Shown here: positions 56,661-64,000 of the stretch, piece after piece
Layout: the number at the start of each line of letters is the position of its first letter
Position numbering within the stretch: position 1 is the stretch's first letter
From: Dolomitihabitans soli
GTDB lineage: Bacteria; Actinomycetota; Actinomycetes; Streptosporangiales; Streptosporangiaceae
Direction: 5' to 3'
Assembly (NCBI RefSeq): GCF_022213955.1
Contig: NZ_JAKNTW010000044.1
Coordinates: 1-64,000 of the forward strand
DNA length: 64,000 bases
The notes under the pieces: generated by a model
Database searches by the model: none
Told to the model about the DNA's origin: nothing
The model's input: only the letters and a program-made list of their open reading frames with translations
Made by a program: the position numbers and the translations under genes

Positions 56661-57280
56661 CCACCACACCAAAGGTGTCCGCCAAAGCGGAGCAAGCCCA
56701 CCGCGCGAGCTCCTCTCAAGTGACCCCGGCCCGGCGGTTCGATTCTTCCCCGAGGCGTCCCAGGCCAGAGCAGGTTTGGCGGCTGGTGACACGTTGGTTA
56801 ACGGCACCCCATAACCCCCGGCCCTCTCGTTCCCACCCATTTCCAGCACCGAAAGACCAGCTTAAGAACCGCGAGAAAACAGGAAAGCACCCGCGATCCC
56901 CGACGAAGCCCCGGCCCTGCTGCCGCGCGGCAGCAGATCGCCCCGCTGATCGTTCAGATCCGCTCCGCTGGAGGCGACCCTGCGCGACTGGCGGGCCCGC
57001 CAGTCCGCCCGGGGCCCGCGGCATGCTCAAGGGCGCCGCCGACCTGGACGCGTACCTCTGCGCCCGCGAACCCTGAGGCCGAGCCACGTCCACCACGGGA
57101 ACCGGCGTGGCCACGGAAGGAAGCCAGGCCCGAGTGCCGGGGCATTTCGGCCAGATCTATAGCGCTTCGTCCGCCGCACACTGCGAGAAACCCCCGCAAA
57201 CGCCTCACCATTTGTCCGAACCACGCTGCGCATATAGGAGACGAGGCTAGAGTGGCCGAGTTCTCCAGGAAAGGATCATC
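56661..57280. other. Region with an IS3 end and no gene, 620 bp
   Basis: Contains the probable IS3 terminal inverted repeat just after the transposase stop. Beyond that no gene is supported; GGAAAGGATC before 57281 is the ribosome site of the next gene. Confidence 0.4.
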
Positions 57281-57637
57281 ATGCTCAGCATTGTCCGGCG
57301 TTCTGCCCTTGCAGGCGCGCTCGCGATGAGCCTCGCCGTGGCCACCGTCGGCTTCGCACCTCCCTCGGCCGCGGCGACACCGCCGTACGGACTCCTCAAG
57401 CTGGTCTTCAGGTGTGCCCACGTGGGGGGCGTGTCGGTCACGGTCGTGGGTCCGGGCGTCACGGGCAGCGCGCGCGACAAAAACGGCACGTACTACTTCC
57501 GGGGCCGGCCCGGCGCCTACCGGGTGAAGCGCCTCGCGAACGGACGGATCGCACCGAGATCCAGGCTCATCCAGATCCCGAAGTTCTCGACCCGCACCGT
57601 CAATGTCTGCTCCCTCAAGTGGCCCGGGCGCCCGTGA
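57281..57637 (+). CDS. Small secreted protein of unknown function
   Basis: 118 residues with a signal peptide (residues 1-32, cleavage near SAAA). The mature part is basic, has two cysteines (FRCAHVGG and VNVCSLKW) and a beta-rich pattern (VSVTVVGPGVTG, GTYYFRGRPGAYRVKRL). It is flanked by IS3 remnants. No family recognised. Confidence 0.6.
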   Translation: MLSIVRRSALAGALAMSLAVATVGFAPPSAAATPPYGLLKLVFRCAHVGGVSVTVVGPGVTGSARDKNGTYYFRGRPGAYRVKRLANGRIAPRSRLIQIPKFSTRTVNVCSLKWPGRP

Positions 57638-57706
57638 CCCTGGGCCGCCTTTCTTGATCTCGCCCTCGCCAGTGCCCCTCTCTCGGGCTCCCACGATCAC
57701 TCTCGG

Positions 57707-58440
57707 GTGCGGGTGGGCCGCACCGGTTCCGGCGACTCTCGGCCGCTGGTCACACTCGCCCCGTTTCTGGGCTTCGTCGATGCGCGCCCGATTGTCGACG
57801 ATCTCCATCAGGCGGGGCCGTTGTCGAGGGTCGACCGTGACGCCGAGCTGGCCGAGCACATCGCCGAGGTGCACGCTCGCTCGCGAGGCAGCTACGGCGC
57901 GCCGCGGGTGCACGCGCAACTACAGCGAGACGGTGAGCGGTGCGGCCGGCGGCGGGGTGGCCCGGCTGATGCGCGCGCTCGGCCTGGCCGGACGGTATCG
58001 GCGGCGCCGGCAGCGGACCACCATCCCCGACCCGGGCGCCGGCATCCGGCCGGATTTGATCGGCCGCGACTTCACGCCCGATGCGGCAGGGCTCGATACC
58101 CGCTGGTGTGGCGATATCACCTACATCGCCACCGAGGAGGGCTGGCTGTATCTGGCCACCGTCATCGACATCGCCTCACGCCGGGTGGTCGGCTGGGCAA
58201 CGGCGGATCATCTGCGCACCGACCTGGTCACCGCCGCGCTGCTCCAGACCTGGGCGCGCCGCCGCCCCACTCGGCCGGTGATCTTTCACTTGGACAAGGG
58301 CTGCCAGTACACCAGCGCCGACTACACCGCCCTGGCTGAACGGCTCGGAGTGCGACTGTCGGTCGGTCGTACCGGTCAGTGCTGGGACAACCAGCACCAT
58401 CAGGAGGTGGCTCCGGATGCTCCGCTGCAGGTCAGTATCG
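57707..58440 (+). pseudogene. IS3-family transposase fragment with frameshift
   Basis: Starts in the OrfB interior (ELAEHIAEVHARSRGSYGAP) in one frame, shifts near 57950 (after GERCGRRR) to GVARLMRALGLAGRYRRRRQ, then DTRWCGDITYIATEEGW, IFHLDKGCQYTS and GQCWDN. It breaks off before the catalytic Glu. A different sequence (minus-strand IS630) begins at about 58440. Confidence 0.82.
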
Positions 58441-58484
58441 GTCGCTGACGTGGAGTATCGCGCCCGGCGTGGGCTCGGCGTCGC

Positions 58485-58613
58485 CGAGCTGCTGGTCGGG
58501 GTCAGGCACAGCTCGACCTTGTTCTTCTTGGCCCAGGCGCGGATCGCGGGCGTCTTGTTGGCCGGCAGGTTGTCCATGATCACGTAGATTGGGGCGCCGT
58601 CCGGATGGGCCCA
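58485..58613 (-). pseudogene. IS630-family transposase fragment
   Basis: 43 codons on the minus strand: WAHPDGAPIYVIMDNLPANK, then TPAIRAWAKKNKVELCLTPT and SSS. This is the region of the second catalytic Asp of IS630 transposases. Both ends are missing; on the left it meets the IS3 fragment and on the right it joins an AraC-type gene at a shared GCCCAC. Confidence 0.75.
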
Positions 58614-58984
58614 CAGCGCCGTACCACCCCACACCCGGCGGCGTGCCCTGATGGCCCAGATCCACGCCTTCATCCTGCAGAACCTCGGCGATGCGCACCT
58701 CACCCCGGACGCGATCGCCGCAGCCCACCACATCTCCGTGCGCTACCTGCACAAACTGTTCCACCAGGAAGGGGCGCACCGTCGCCGCCTGGATCCGTGA
58801 GCGCCGCCTGCAGCAGTGCCGGCGCGACCTGGCCGCCCCCCGACTGGCCGCCCACCCGATCCACGCGATCGCGGCCAGGTGGGGATTCACCAGCCCTGCG
58901 CATTTCAGCCAGACCTTCCGCAGTGTCTACGGCCTCTCCCCGCGTCAGTTTCGCCAGCAGTGCGCGACAGTGCGCGCAGACTAA
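58609..58984 (+). pseudogene. AraC-type regulator, C-terminal fragment (right-reading copy)
   Basis: The C-terminal HTH part of an AraC regulator, equal to the copy at 61439-62380 in inverse orientation. The N-terminal ligand domain is missing because the IS630 fragment is joined to it. An extra G in the run at 58771-58774 (three G in the other copy) breaks the frame between KLFHQEG and RTVAAWIRERRLQQCRRDL. WGFTSPAHFSQTFRSVYGLSP follows to the stop. Confidence 0.85.
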
Positions 58985-59127
58985 AGATGTGTGCGCTCAT
59001 TCGTAACGACAGGTCCCGGCTGCGGCGTGCACCATCTCAGTTGAAGGATGAGCCTCAGCCTCCGCTGAGGCCCAGCTAAACCGTAAGAACCGCTTGTCGA
59101 GGCGGTTCCCTCCGGTGAAGGAGAACG

Positions 59128-59559
59128 ATGTTTCGATCCCGCTTAGCAGCGATGATGCTGGCCGTTCCCTTGCTTTTGCTGGGTAGCGCGTCGGCCGTGT
59201 CAGCAGATTCGGCGTCCCGGTCTACTGGCTGGACCTGTAGTGGTGAGGTCTGCCTGAGACATGTTGAGCGGGGCGCTGTCGCGCTGCTCGACGGTGGATC
59301 CGGCTGCAGCGTTGATACGTGTATCACGGTGTTCGGCAGTGCCGTTCGCTGGTCGGCAACCGGCGAAGCCGACGAAGATTGGTACGGTCACGTGGATCTC
59401 TGGGGACCCGGGCACCCCAGGCACAGCGGCCCAAATGGCCGCACGCCCACGGTAACCGGCACTGGCAAGGGCGTAGGCAGCGTGTGCGCCCAGGGGTGGG
59501 AATCCCTGGGCGGAGGCCGCTTCGCGTCGAAAGGCCTTCCCTGCGTCTGGGTTGACTGA
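59128..59559 (+). CDS. Secreted Cys-containing protein, copy 1
   Basis: 143 residues, start ATG 59128 after AAGGAG at four bases. Signal peptide of about 27 residues (MAVPLLLLGSASAVSA-type core, cleavage after VSA). The mature part has WTCSGEVCLRH, GGSGCSVDTCITV and a C-terminal CVWVD. Five to seven cysteines could form disulfides. It is preceded by the AraC fragment, as in the second copy, suggesting that the regulator gene and the secreted gene belong together. No family recognised. Confidence 0.72.
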   Translation: MFRSRLAAMMLAVPLLLLGSASAVSADSASRSTGWTCSGEVCLRHVERGAVALLDGGSGCSVDTCITVFGSAVRWSATGEADEDWYGHVDLWGPGHPRHSGPNGRTPTVTGTGKGVGSVCAQGWESLGGGRFASKGLPCVWVD

Positions 59560-59802
59560 ACGTCTCAAGCCGGGCGTCCAGGACCGACCTAACCGGCCCC
59601 GGACGCCTCGCCCAGAATGCGGGGCTTGATGGGCCACGCCAACGCGCTCAACCGCCACCGCCCCAGGAACTGACCCGCGATAGGCCGCTGACCAGGGCAA
59701 ACACATGTCAGCATGGTCATAATCCCGGTTATGACCAGAGATCGGCGCGTTTGCGCTGGTCAGAGCGCCGTCCGGCGTTCAGGGGGCTCGCGGGCAACAC
59801 GA

Positions 59803-59832
59803 AAGGGGCGGCCCTGGGCAGGGCCGCCCCTT
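59803..59832. terminator. 12-bp perfect hairpin, terminator-like
   Basis: AAGGGGCGGCCC (59803-59814), loop TGGGCA, GGGCCGCCCCTT (59821-59832). It lies 240 bases after the secreted gene and just after the stop of a minus-strand fragment, so it could end transcripts in both directions. Confidence 0.65.
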
Positions 59833-59855
59833 GAAGTCAGGCGGTGCTGGGATGG

Positions 59856-59990
59856 CTACGGCCGGACCGTGGTGACCGGACCGTAGGCGGTGAGCAGGTG
59901 CGGCGTGACGTACACCCCGGCCGCCGCGCCTTCGTGCTCGCCGGGGTCGTGGTCGCGCATCTTCCAGTGATCGGGTGACCGACGCTGCCA
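59856..59990 (-). pseudogene. C-terminal fragment of an unidentified protein
   Basis: A minus-strand frame of about 45 residues ending with GVYVTPHLLTAYGPVTTVRP and a stop at 59856-59858. It lacks a start and is out of phase with the SUKH fragment upstream. Confidence 0.3.
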
Positions 59991-60121
59991 GATGTGCCGT
60001 CCAGGTCGGAGACGACGGTGACGTCGTGGGGGATGTCAGTCGCCTGGGCCGAAGTGCGCCCCGTTCGGCAGCTCCTCGCGGCGGACGATGGCGACCAGGA
60101 CTCGGGAGGCGCGGAGGGGGG

Positions 60122-60380
60122 TCAGAGGAAGTCGCGCCAGAACGGCACCGTGGCTTGGGGGGTTCCAGCCTTCGGGGTGTTCGGGTCTGGGTTCTTCGAA
60201 CTCTTGGCTGATGTAGTCGATCAGGTCGGACCCGTAGTAGATGGTGTCCCAGCCGCGCATCGACAGAACCGGATGGCCGAAGGCGCCGCGTCCGGCTGGC
60301 AGGAATCGGTGTGCATAGACGGGGGCCATCTTGGGGACCTCGGCGAGTTGCAGGCGCGCTGTCTCCACGGCTGCCTCGGT
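60122..60380 (-). pseudogene. SMI1/KNR4 (SUKH)-type protein, C-terminal fragment with frameshift
   Basis: ARLQLAEVPKMAPVYAHRFL and GRGAFGHPVLSMRGWDTIYY, then DLIDYISQEFEE match the C-terminal part of SUKH-superfamily proteins (some are immunity proteins). A run of six C on the coding strand (60157-60162) shifts the frame; the expected end VPFWRDFL lies in another frame and stops at 60122-60124. The N-terminus is replaced by an integrase fragment. Confidence 0.72.
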
Positions 60381-60397
60381 CGTGCGGTCAGGACGGA

Positions 60398-60762
60398 GTT
60401 GACGTAGACGCGGCTGCGCCTGGCCGGGCCGTCGCGCAGCAGCCACATCCGGTAGTCGCGCACAGCCCAATCACGCGCCTGCGGGTCGGCGAGGGATCGG
60501 CGGTATAGGTGGCGGCGTGGTCGGCGAGCCAGGACAGGAACATGCGCACGCGGGAGCGGTAGGTGCGCCGGGTTTCGGCCGACAGCGGCGCGCGCTCCAG
60601 CGCCGCGGCGTACTCACCAAGGACGGTCTCGTAGCCGGGCAGCAGTCGGGTCGGCCGGGCGCCCGGACGGCGCTTCGTAATCTCGGAAGCGGATCCGGAC
60701 TCCTGAAGAGATTCGGATTGCGCAATCTCGGAAGCCACCGCCCTCCAAGATCTACAGGACAC
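60398..60762 (-). pseudogene. Tyrosine integrase N-terminal fragment with frameshift
   Basis: LLPGYETVLGEYAAALERAP, then LSAETRRTYRSRVRMFLSWL is the SAM-like N-domain. After loss of one C near 60493-60495 the frame changes to DPQARDWAVRDYRMWLLRD and RSRVYVNSVLTA. The catalytic domain is absent, replaced by the SUKH fragment. Confidence 0.72.
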
Positions 60763-60765
60763 GCC

Positions 60766-60795
60766 CTAGGCCCCCACAGCTGCGTGGGGGCCTAG
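60766..60795. terminator. 12-bp perfect hairpin upstream of the integrase fragment
   Basis: CTAGGCCCCCAC (60766-60777), loop AGCTGC, GTGGGGGCCTAG (60784-60795). No T-run. It lies between the integrase remnant and the convergent end of the duplicated segment. Confidence 0.5.
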
Positions 60796-60833
60796 TGATG
60801 GATGGTTAGGGGAAATGTCCGAGGCTGGTTTCC

Positions 60834-61814
60834 GTCAGTCCCGGACGCCCCGGCTTGAGGTGTTCAGTCAACCCACACGCAGAGAAGGCCTTTCGACGCG
60901 TACCCGCCTGCGTCTAGGTGCTCCCAGCCCTGGACGCAGACATTGCCTACTCCCTTACCGGTGCCGGTCACGGTGGGCGGGCGGCCAATTGGGCCGCTAC
61001 GCCTGGGGTGCCCTGGCCCCCAGAGATCCATGTGACCGTACCAATCGCCTTCCCCTTCGGCGATTGCGGACCAGCGAATGGCATTGCCGCCTACCGTGAT
61101 GCAGATATCACGGCTGCAGCCGGATCCACCGTCGAGCAGCGCGACAGCGCCCCGCTCAACATGCCTCAGGCAGACCTCACCACTACAGGTCCAGCCAGTA
61201 GACCGGGACGCCGAATCTGCTGACACGGCCGACGCGCTACCCAGCAAAAGCAAGGGAACGGCCAGCATCATCGCGGCTAAGCGGGATCGAAACATCGTTC
61301 TCCTTCACCGGAGGGAACCGCCTCGACAAGCGGTTCTTACGGTTTAGCTGGGCCTCAACGGAGGCTGAGGCTCAGCCCTCAACCGAGATGGTGCACGCCG
61401 CAGCCGGGGCCTGTCGTTACGGGTAAGCGCACACGTCTTTAGTCTGTGCGCACGATCGCGCGCTGCTGGCGAAACTGACTCGGTGACAGGCCGTAGACAC
61501 TGCGGAAGGTCTGGCTGAAATGCGCAGGGCTGGTGAATCCCCACCTGGCCGCGATCGCGTGGATCGGGTGGGCGGCCAGTCGGGGGGCGGCCAAATCACG
61601 TCGGCACTGCTGCAGGCGGCGCCGCCGGATCCAGCCAGCGACGGTGCGCCCTTCGTCGTGGAAGAGTTTGTGCAGATAGCGCAGCGAGATATGGTGGCTC
61701 GCGGCGATCGTGCCCGGGGTCAAGTGCGCATCACCTAGGTTCTCCAGAATGAAGACCTGGATTTCGGCTATCAACGCGCGCCGCCTGGTGTGCGGCGGCA
61801 CTGCGCTGTGGGCC
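60834..61814. repeat. Inverted duplication, right copy
   Basis: Inverse copy of 58609-59593. The two copies are separated by 1.24 kb of integrase, SUKH and other remnants. This copy keeps more of the AraC gene upstream. Confidence 0.88.
60864..61295 (-). CDS. Secreted Cys-containing protein, copy 2
   Basis: 143 residues, the same length as copy 1. The first 61 residues, including the signal peptide and GGSGC, are identical, while the rest differs at many positions (DICITVGGNAIRWSAIAEGE here, DTCITVFGSAVRWSATGEAD there) with all glycines and cysteines but one (the second in CSVDTC is still present as IC) conserved. Start ATG 61295 follows AAGGAG. Function unknown. Confidence 0.72.
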   Translation of the reverse strand: MFRSRLAAMMLAVPLLLLGSASAVSADSASRSTGWTCSGEVCLRHVERGAVALLDGGSGCSRDICITVGGNAIRWSAIAEGEGDWYGHMDLWGPGHPRRSGPIGRPPTVTGTGKGVGNVCVQGWEHLDAGGYASKGLLCVWVD

Positions 61815-62380
61815 TCCAGCGCACTGGCCAGCGCCGCAGTCAGCACGTCGAGCGTCAATGTGGACAGCCGGGCAATGTCGGTCGGCCCGAACTCATGCAT
61901 GCGCCGGGTCATCTGCAACAAGAACTGCGAGGACAGCGCGCCGATGCCCCGATCGCCAGGGATACGGACGGCAACCAGGTCCCGCAGATCCCGCTGCGAT
62001 AACGGCAGTAACGAACGCGGGACCTGCAGGCACAGCATCTGAGCCACTCGCTCGCCCGGCGCAAGCCGCGTCAGATAGGGATGTGAGCTGTCACGTATGG
62101 ACAGATCGCCGACATGTAGATCCGCCTGCCGGCCGTCCTGCTCCCCCCACACACGACCGCGCACAGCGCAGGTCACCATGAACGTCTCGGGATCAGACTG
62201 GCGGATCAGTTTTGGGCGTGCGATGAATCGCAAGCGGCGTGGCGGTCAGCAAGACCGTCTGCACGGGACCGAGACCGGTGAAGCCGGCCTGCGCCCGGAA
62301 TGCGCTCTCCATCCCCGGTTCACAGCGTGCATCGAGGGGCACCCACGCCGTTCCTCTCGATGGCGCCGCCGATCGCGCGC
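61439..62380 (-). pseudogene. AraC-type regulator, frameshifted and cut at its 5' end by the CRISPR array
   Basis: From TTG 62233 an open frame of 264 residues gives RPKLIRQSDPETFMV, a cupin-type ligand domain and the AraC HTH (RYLHKLFHDEGRTVAGW, WGFTSPAHFSQTFRSVYGLSP). Upstream, in another frame, VPLDARCEPG and GFTGLGPVQTVLLTATPL supply the preceding N-terminal part; the two frames meet at TTTT 62210-62213, where one base too many is present. The true start is missing because the sequence runs into the CRISPR units at 62381. A TTG-started shortened protein cannot be excluded. Confidence 0.8.
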
Positions 62381-63019
62381 CGCTCCCCACGCCCGTGGAG
62401 GTGAACCGCCGGCACGTCCCGCCCGGACGTCGCTTTGGGTCCGCTCCCCACGCCCGGGCGTGGGGAGCAGATGTTCAAGATCGGCGGCGTTGATCACGAA
62501 TTCGGTTCACCCCCACGGGCGTGGGGAGCAGGGCAACCCCGCGCCCGACTCTACGTAGGGCACCGGTTCACCCCCACGGGCGTGGGGAGCAGGCGCCCGC
62601 CTCACCGGCATCGCCCTTGTCACCCGGTTCACCCCCACGGGCGTGGGGAGCAGGGTTACAGCCTTTCCCGATTCAATTTCGTACACGGTTCACCCCCACG
62701 GGCGTGGGGAGCAGGAACCCCGCTGACGACGAAGCCTCTCCGGAGGCGGTTCACCCCCACGGGCGTGGGGAGCAGGGCGGATGTTCATCATGCAGGTCAT
62801 TAAATTGCGGTTCACCCCCACGGGCGTGGGGAGCAGGGGCCCCAGCGTGTCCCGATCTCGCTCAGGTCCGGTTCACCCCCACGGGCGTGGGGAGCAGGTC
62901 GCGGTTGACGGCGTAGTACTCGCGTCCATCGGTTCACCCCCACGGGCGTGGGGAGCAGGAGAAGCCGCCCTCGGGCCGGTAGGCCTCGGTCGGTTCACCC
63001 CCACGGGCGTGGGGAGCAG
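62381..63019 (-). CRISPR. Type I-E-like CRISPR array, 11 repeat units with inverted and palindromic units at its left end
   Basis: Nine direct 29-nt repeats start at 62503, 62564, 62625, 62686, 62747, 62808, 62869, 62930 and 62991, each beginning CGGTTCAC and ending GGGGAGCAG, with 32-nt unique spacers (61-nt period). In the same period the unit at 62442-62470 has a normal right half but a left half that is the reverse complement (CGCTCCCCACGCCC), and the unit at 62381-62409 is nearly a full reverse complement with one mismatch. By similarity to the E. coli I-E repeat, the array is transcribed leftwards from a leader right of 63019. No cas gene is in the window. Confidence 0.96.
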
Positions 63020-63317
63020 ACTTCGTGAGCTGCAACGATACGGGCGACCTGCGGAGACGTGAATGTCGTTGTTTGTCGGTGATCCACAAGAGTGGACCGA
63101 TTGCCAAACCATGTTCGCCCATTAGCCGGCTCACATCCAGGGCTCTATCGACGTCGCTCGTCTGCAGCGATCATTATGCTGTCCGGATCACCGTAGCTAC
63201 GTAGTGTGGCACTGCAACGATTATGGGCCTTCTCTCCGAGATCGCGGGTTCGGCTGCCGAACCTCCGAGCGCACCCGACTGCCGTTGCTTCACACCGATG
63301 CAGCAAAGCCCTCTAGC
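63020..63317 (-). promoter_or_regulatory. Probable CRISPR leader
   Basis: 298 bp without a gene between the array and the recombinase end. It is less GC-rich than the surroundings (for example TGTCGTTGTTTGTC near 63064 and CGATCATTATGC near 63170). The orientation of the repeat puts the leader here. Confidence 0.5.
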
Positions 63318-64000
63318 CTAACTCGCCACCAACTCCGGCTCGCTTGACGAGCCTGCCCCACCGGTGGGAGCGCTCGAACTGCTGGGCAATGGCAGCCCCG
63401 GTCGGAAGTCCCCCGTCGCCCTCGGACACGCATTACTACATGATCGCCCGACTTCGGTTCGGGCGATTACTGTTTTCTGGGCAGGCTCGTAGGTCAGGTG
63501 CAGACCAAGGCCGCCGTAAGCCTCAGCCTTGTCTCGCGGGTCGGCACTGCGAAGCAGTTTCCGCAGATCACCCAGCATCGTCATCATCGCTGTGATCTCC
63601 TCCTCGGTGAGTCGTCTCGGAATGCCGGTGACAGCCTTGTCCAGGCGCATCCGCTCGACCTTCCGCTTCGCTTCGGTCTCGGCGATCCATCCGGCGACCA
63701 CCGCCGGGTCACTACCCGCGTCGACGAGCGCCCGGTACGCCTTCAACTTGCGCTCACACTCGGCCACCGCCTCGCATACCGCCTCGACAGCGGCCAACCG
63801 GTGGTCGTCCACCAGTTGGGCCTCCTCCATGGCTCTGACCGTCTCAGGCAGCCGCTCAGGGTCGAAGACCGCCGCCAGCCAGGCGTCCAGCGGCTCAACG
63901 ATCAGTTCTTCCCTGACATAGACGGATCGGGGGTGATCAACGCTGTTGGCCTGCGCGTACGACCGGGGAAACACGCACCGGTAGTGCGCCTTGCCGATGA
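63318..64000 (-). CDS. Large serine recombinase, C-terminal part, gene continues past the window
   Basis: About 225 residues in a frame open to the window edge. It starts in the zinc-ribbon region (HYRCVFPRSYA), then VYVREELIVEPLDAWLAAVF, a coiled coil (AVECERKLKAYRALVDAGSD, AGWIAETEAKRKVERMRLDK) and the closing KAEAYGGLGLHLTYEPAQK. The same modules in the same order occur in the recombinase at 7397-9172. The Ser/Pro-rich last 40 residues resemble nothing. Confidence 0.88.
   Translation of the reverse strand, partial: IGKAHYRCVFPRSYAQANSVDHPRSVYVREELIVEPLDAWLAAVFDPERLPETVRAMEEAQLVDDHRLAAVEAVCEAVAECERKLKAYRALVDAGSDPAVVAGWIAETEAKRKVERMRLDKAVTGIPRRLTEEEITAMMTMLGDLRKLLRSADPRDKAEAYGGLGLHLTYEPAQKTVIARTEVGRSCSNACPRATGDFRPGLPLPSSSSAPTGGAGSSSEPELVAS

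Larger units (their letters stand above)
58609..59593. repeat. Inverted duplication, left copy
   Basis: 58609-59593 corresponds to 60834-61814 in inverse orientation: the end of the AraC gene, the 140-bp gap with a shared leader, and the whole small secreted-protein gene. The gap and the first 60 codons of the secreted gene are nearly identical; the C-terminal halves of the secreted proteins have diverged. Confidence 0.88.

Noticed and set aside
56741-56760. GGTTCGATTC, like a tRNA T-loop
   Set aside because: No acceptor, D or anticodon stems can be built around it. No tRNA gene was found in the window.
62300-62330. Possible further inverted CRISPR repeat (CCCCGGTTCAC near 62312)
   Set aside because: It is out of the 61-nt phase and only about ten bases match; it lies in the AraC gene.
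62435-63062. Open frames with repeated PPRAWGA or HPHGRGEQ segments
   Set aside because: They are translations of CRISPR repeats, not proteins.

Overview
The window is a high-GC actinomycete sequence. The FxLD lanthipeptide genes, the DUF2637 membrane protein, the AfsR/STAND-type ATPase, the HTH/TPR regulator and the IS701/ISAs1/IS3 remnants point to the Streptosporangiales or Streptomyces neighbourhood; this is inference from gene content, since no rRNA or tRNA gene is present. Much of the window is accessory DNA: a decayed integrative element, a lanthipeptide cluster, a defence island, a toxin-antitoxin pair, transposon debris and a CRISPR array.

Layout. 1-3800: tail of a Trp/Cys-rich protein, an ABC export operon of three genes, and a Nudix hydrolase. 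4300-6720: broken integrase and transposase genes. 6780-15560: an integrative/conjugative-type module with a DUF2637 membrane protein, a large serine recombinase with a coupled small gene, a DNA methylase and its degenerate partner, a small replication/transfer-type protein and a pilin-like protein. Inside it lies a 1.8 kb insert flanked by 274-bp near-perfect inverted repeats derived from an IS701-type transposase gene; the insert carries one gene with HTH domains and a TnsA-like nuclease domain. The transfer module ends abruptly: a TrbL-like gene (15565) is fused in frame to the catalytic half of an S9 peptidase.

17400-27400: a small protein, an anti-sigma-type kinase, an HTH/TPR regulator, CutA, then an FxLD class I lanthipeptide cluster: methyltransferase, a 44-residue precursor (22008-22142), LanB, LanC and a stand-alone SpaB_C protein. 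27300-43760: a defence island. A Rad50-like ATPase with a zinc-hook motif and a small partner run leftwards. A methylase-like protein with a DPPT motif, HsdM, HsdS, a 58-residue coupled ORF and HsdR run rightwards with start/stop overlaps. They are followed by a Ser/Thr kinase with a TPR-like tail and a convergent AIPR abortive-infection protein.

44500-53400: a second serine recombinase stopped by a TGA just before its zinc ribbon, a DUF433/PIN-like toxin-antitoxin pair, a sugar isomerase-like protein, a sigma-like/TPR pair, and a STAND ATPase cut off before its usual repeats. 53700-62400: small secreted proteins, a Nudix protein and transposon debris (IS30, IS3, IS630), plus an inverted duplication of about 0.96 kb in which a gene for a secreted Cys-containing protein lies behind an AraC-type regulator gene; both AraC copies are broken. 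62381-63019: a type I-E-like CRISPR array of 61-nt period whose last two units are palindromic and inverted. The window ends in a third serine recombinase.

At least seven single-base homopolymer indels break genes in the remnant regions while the long defence, lanthipeptide and HsdR genes are intact, so decay is the more likely reading, but assembly error has to be excluded.
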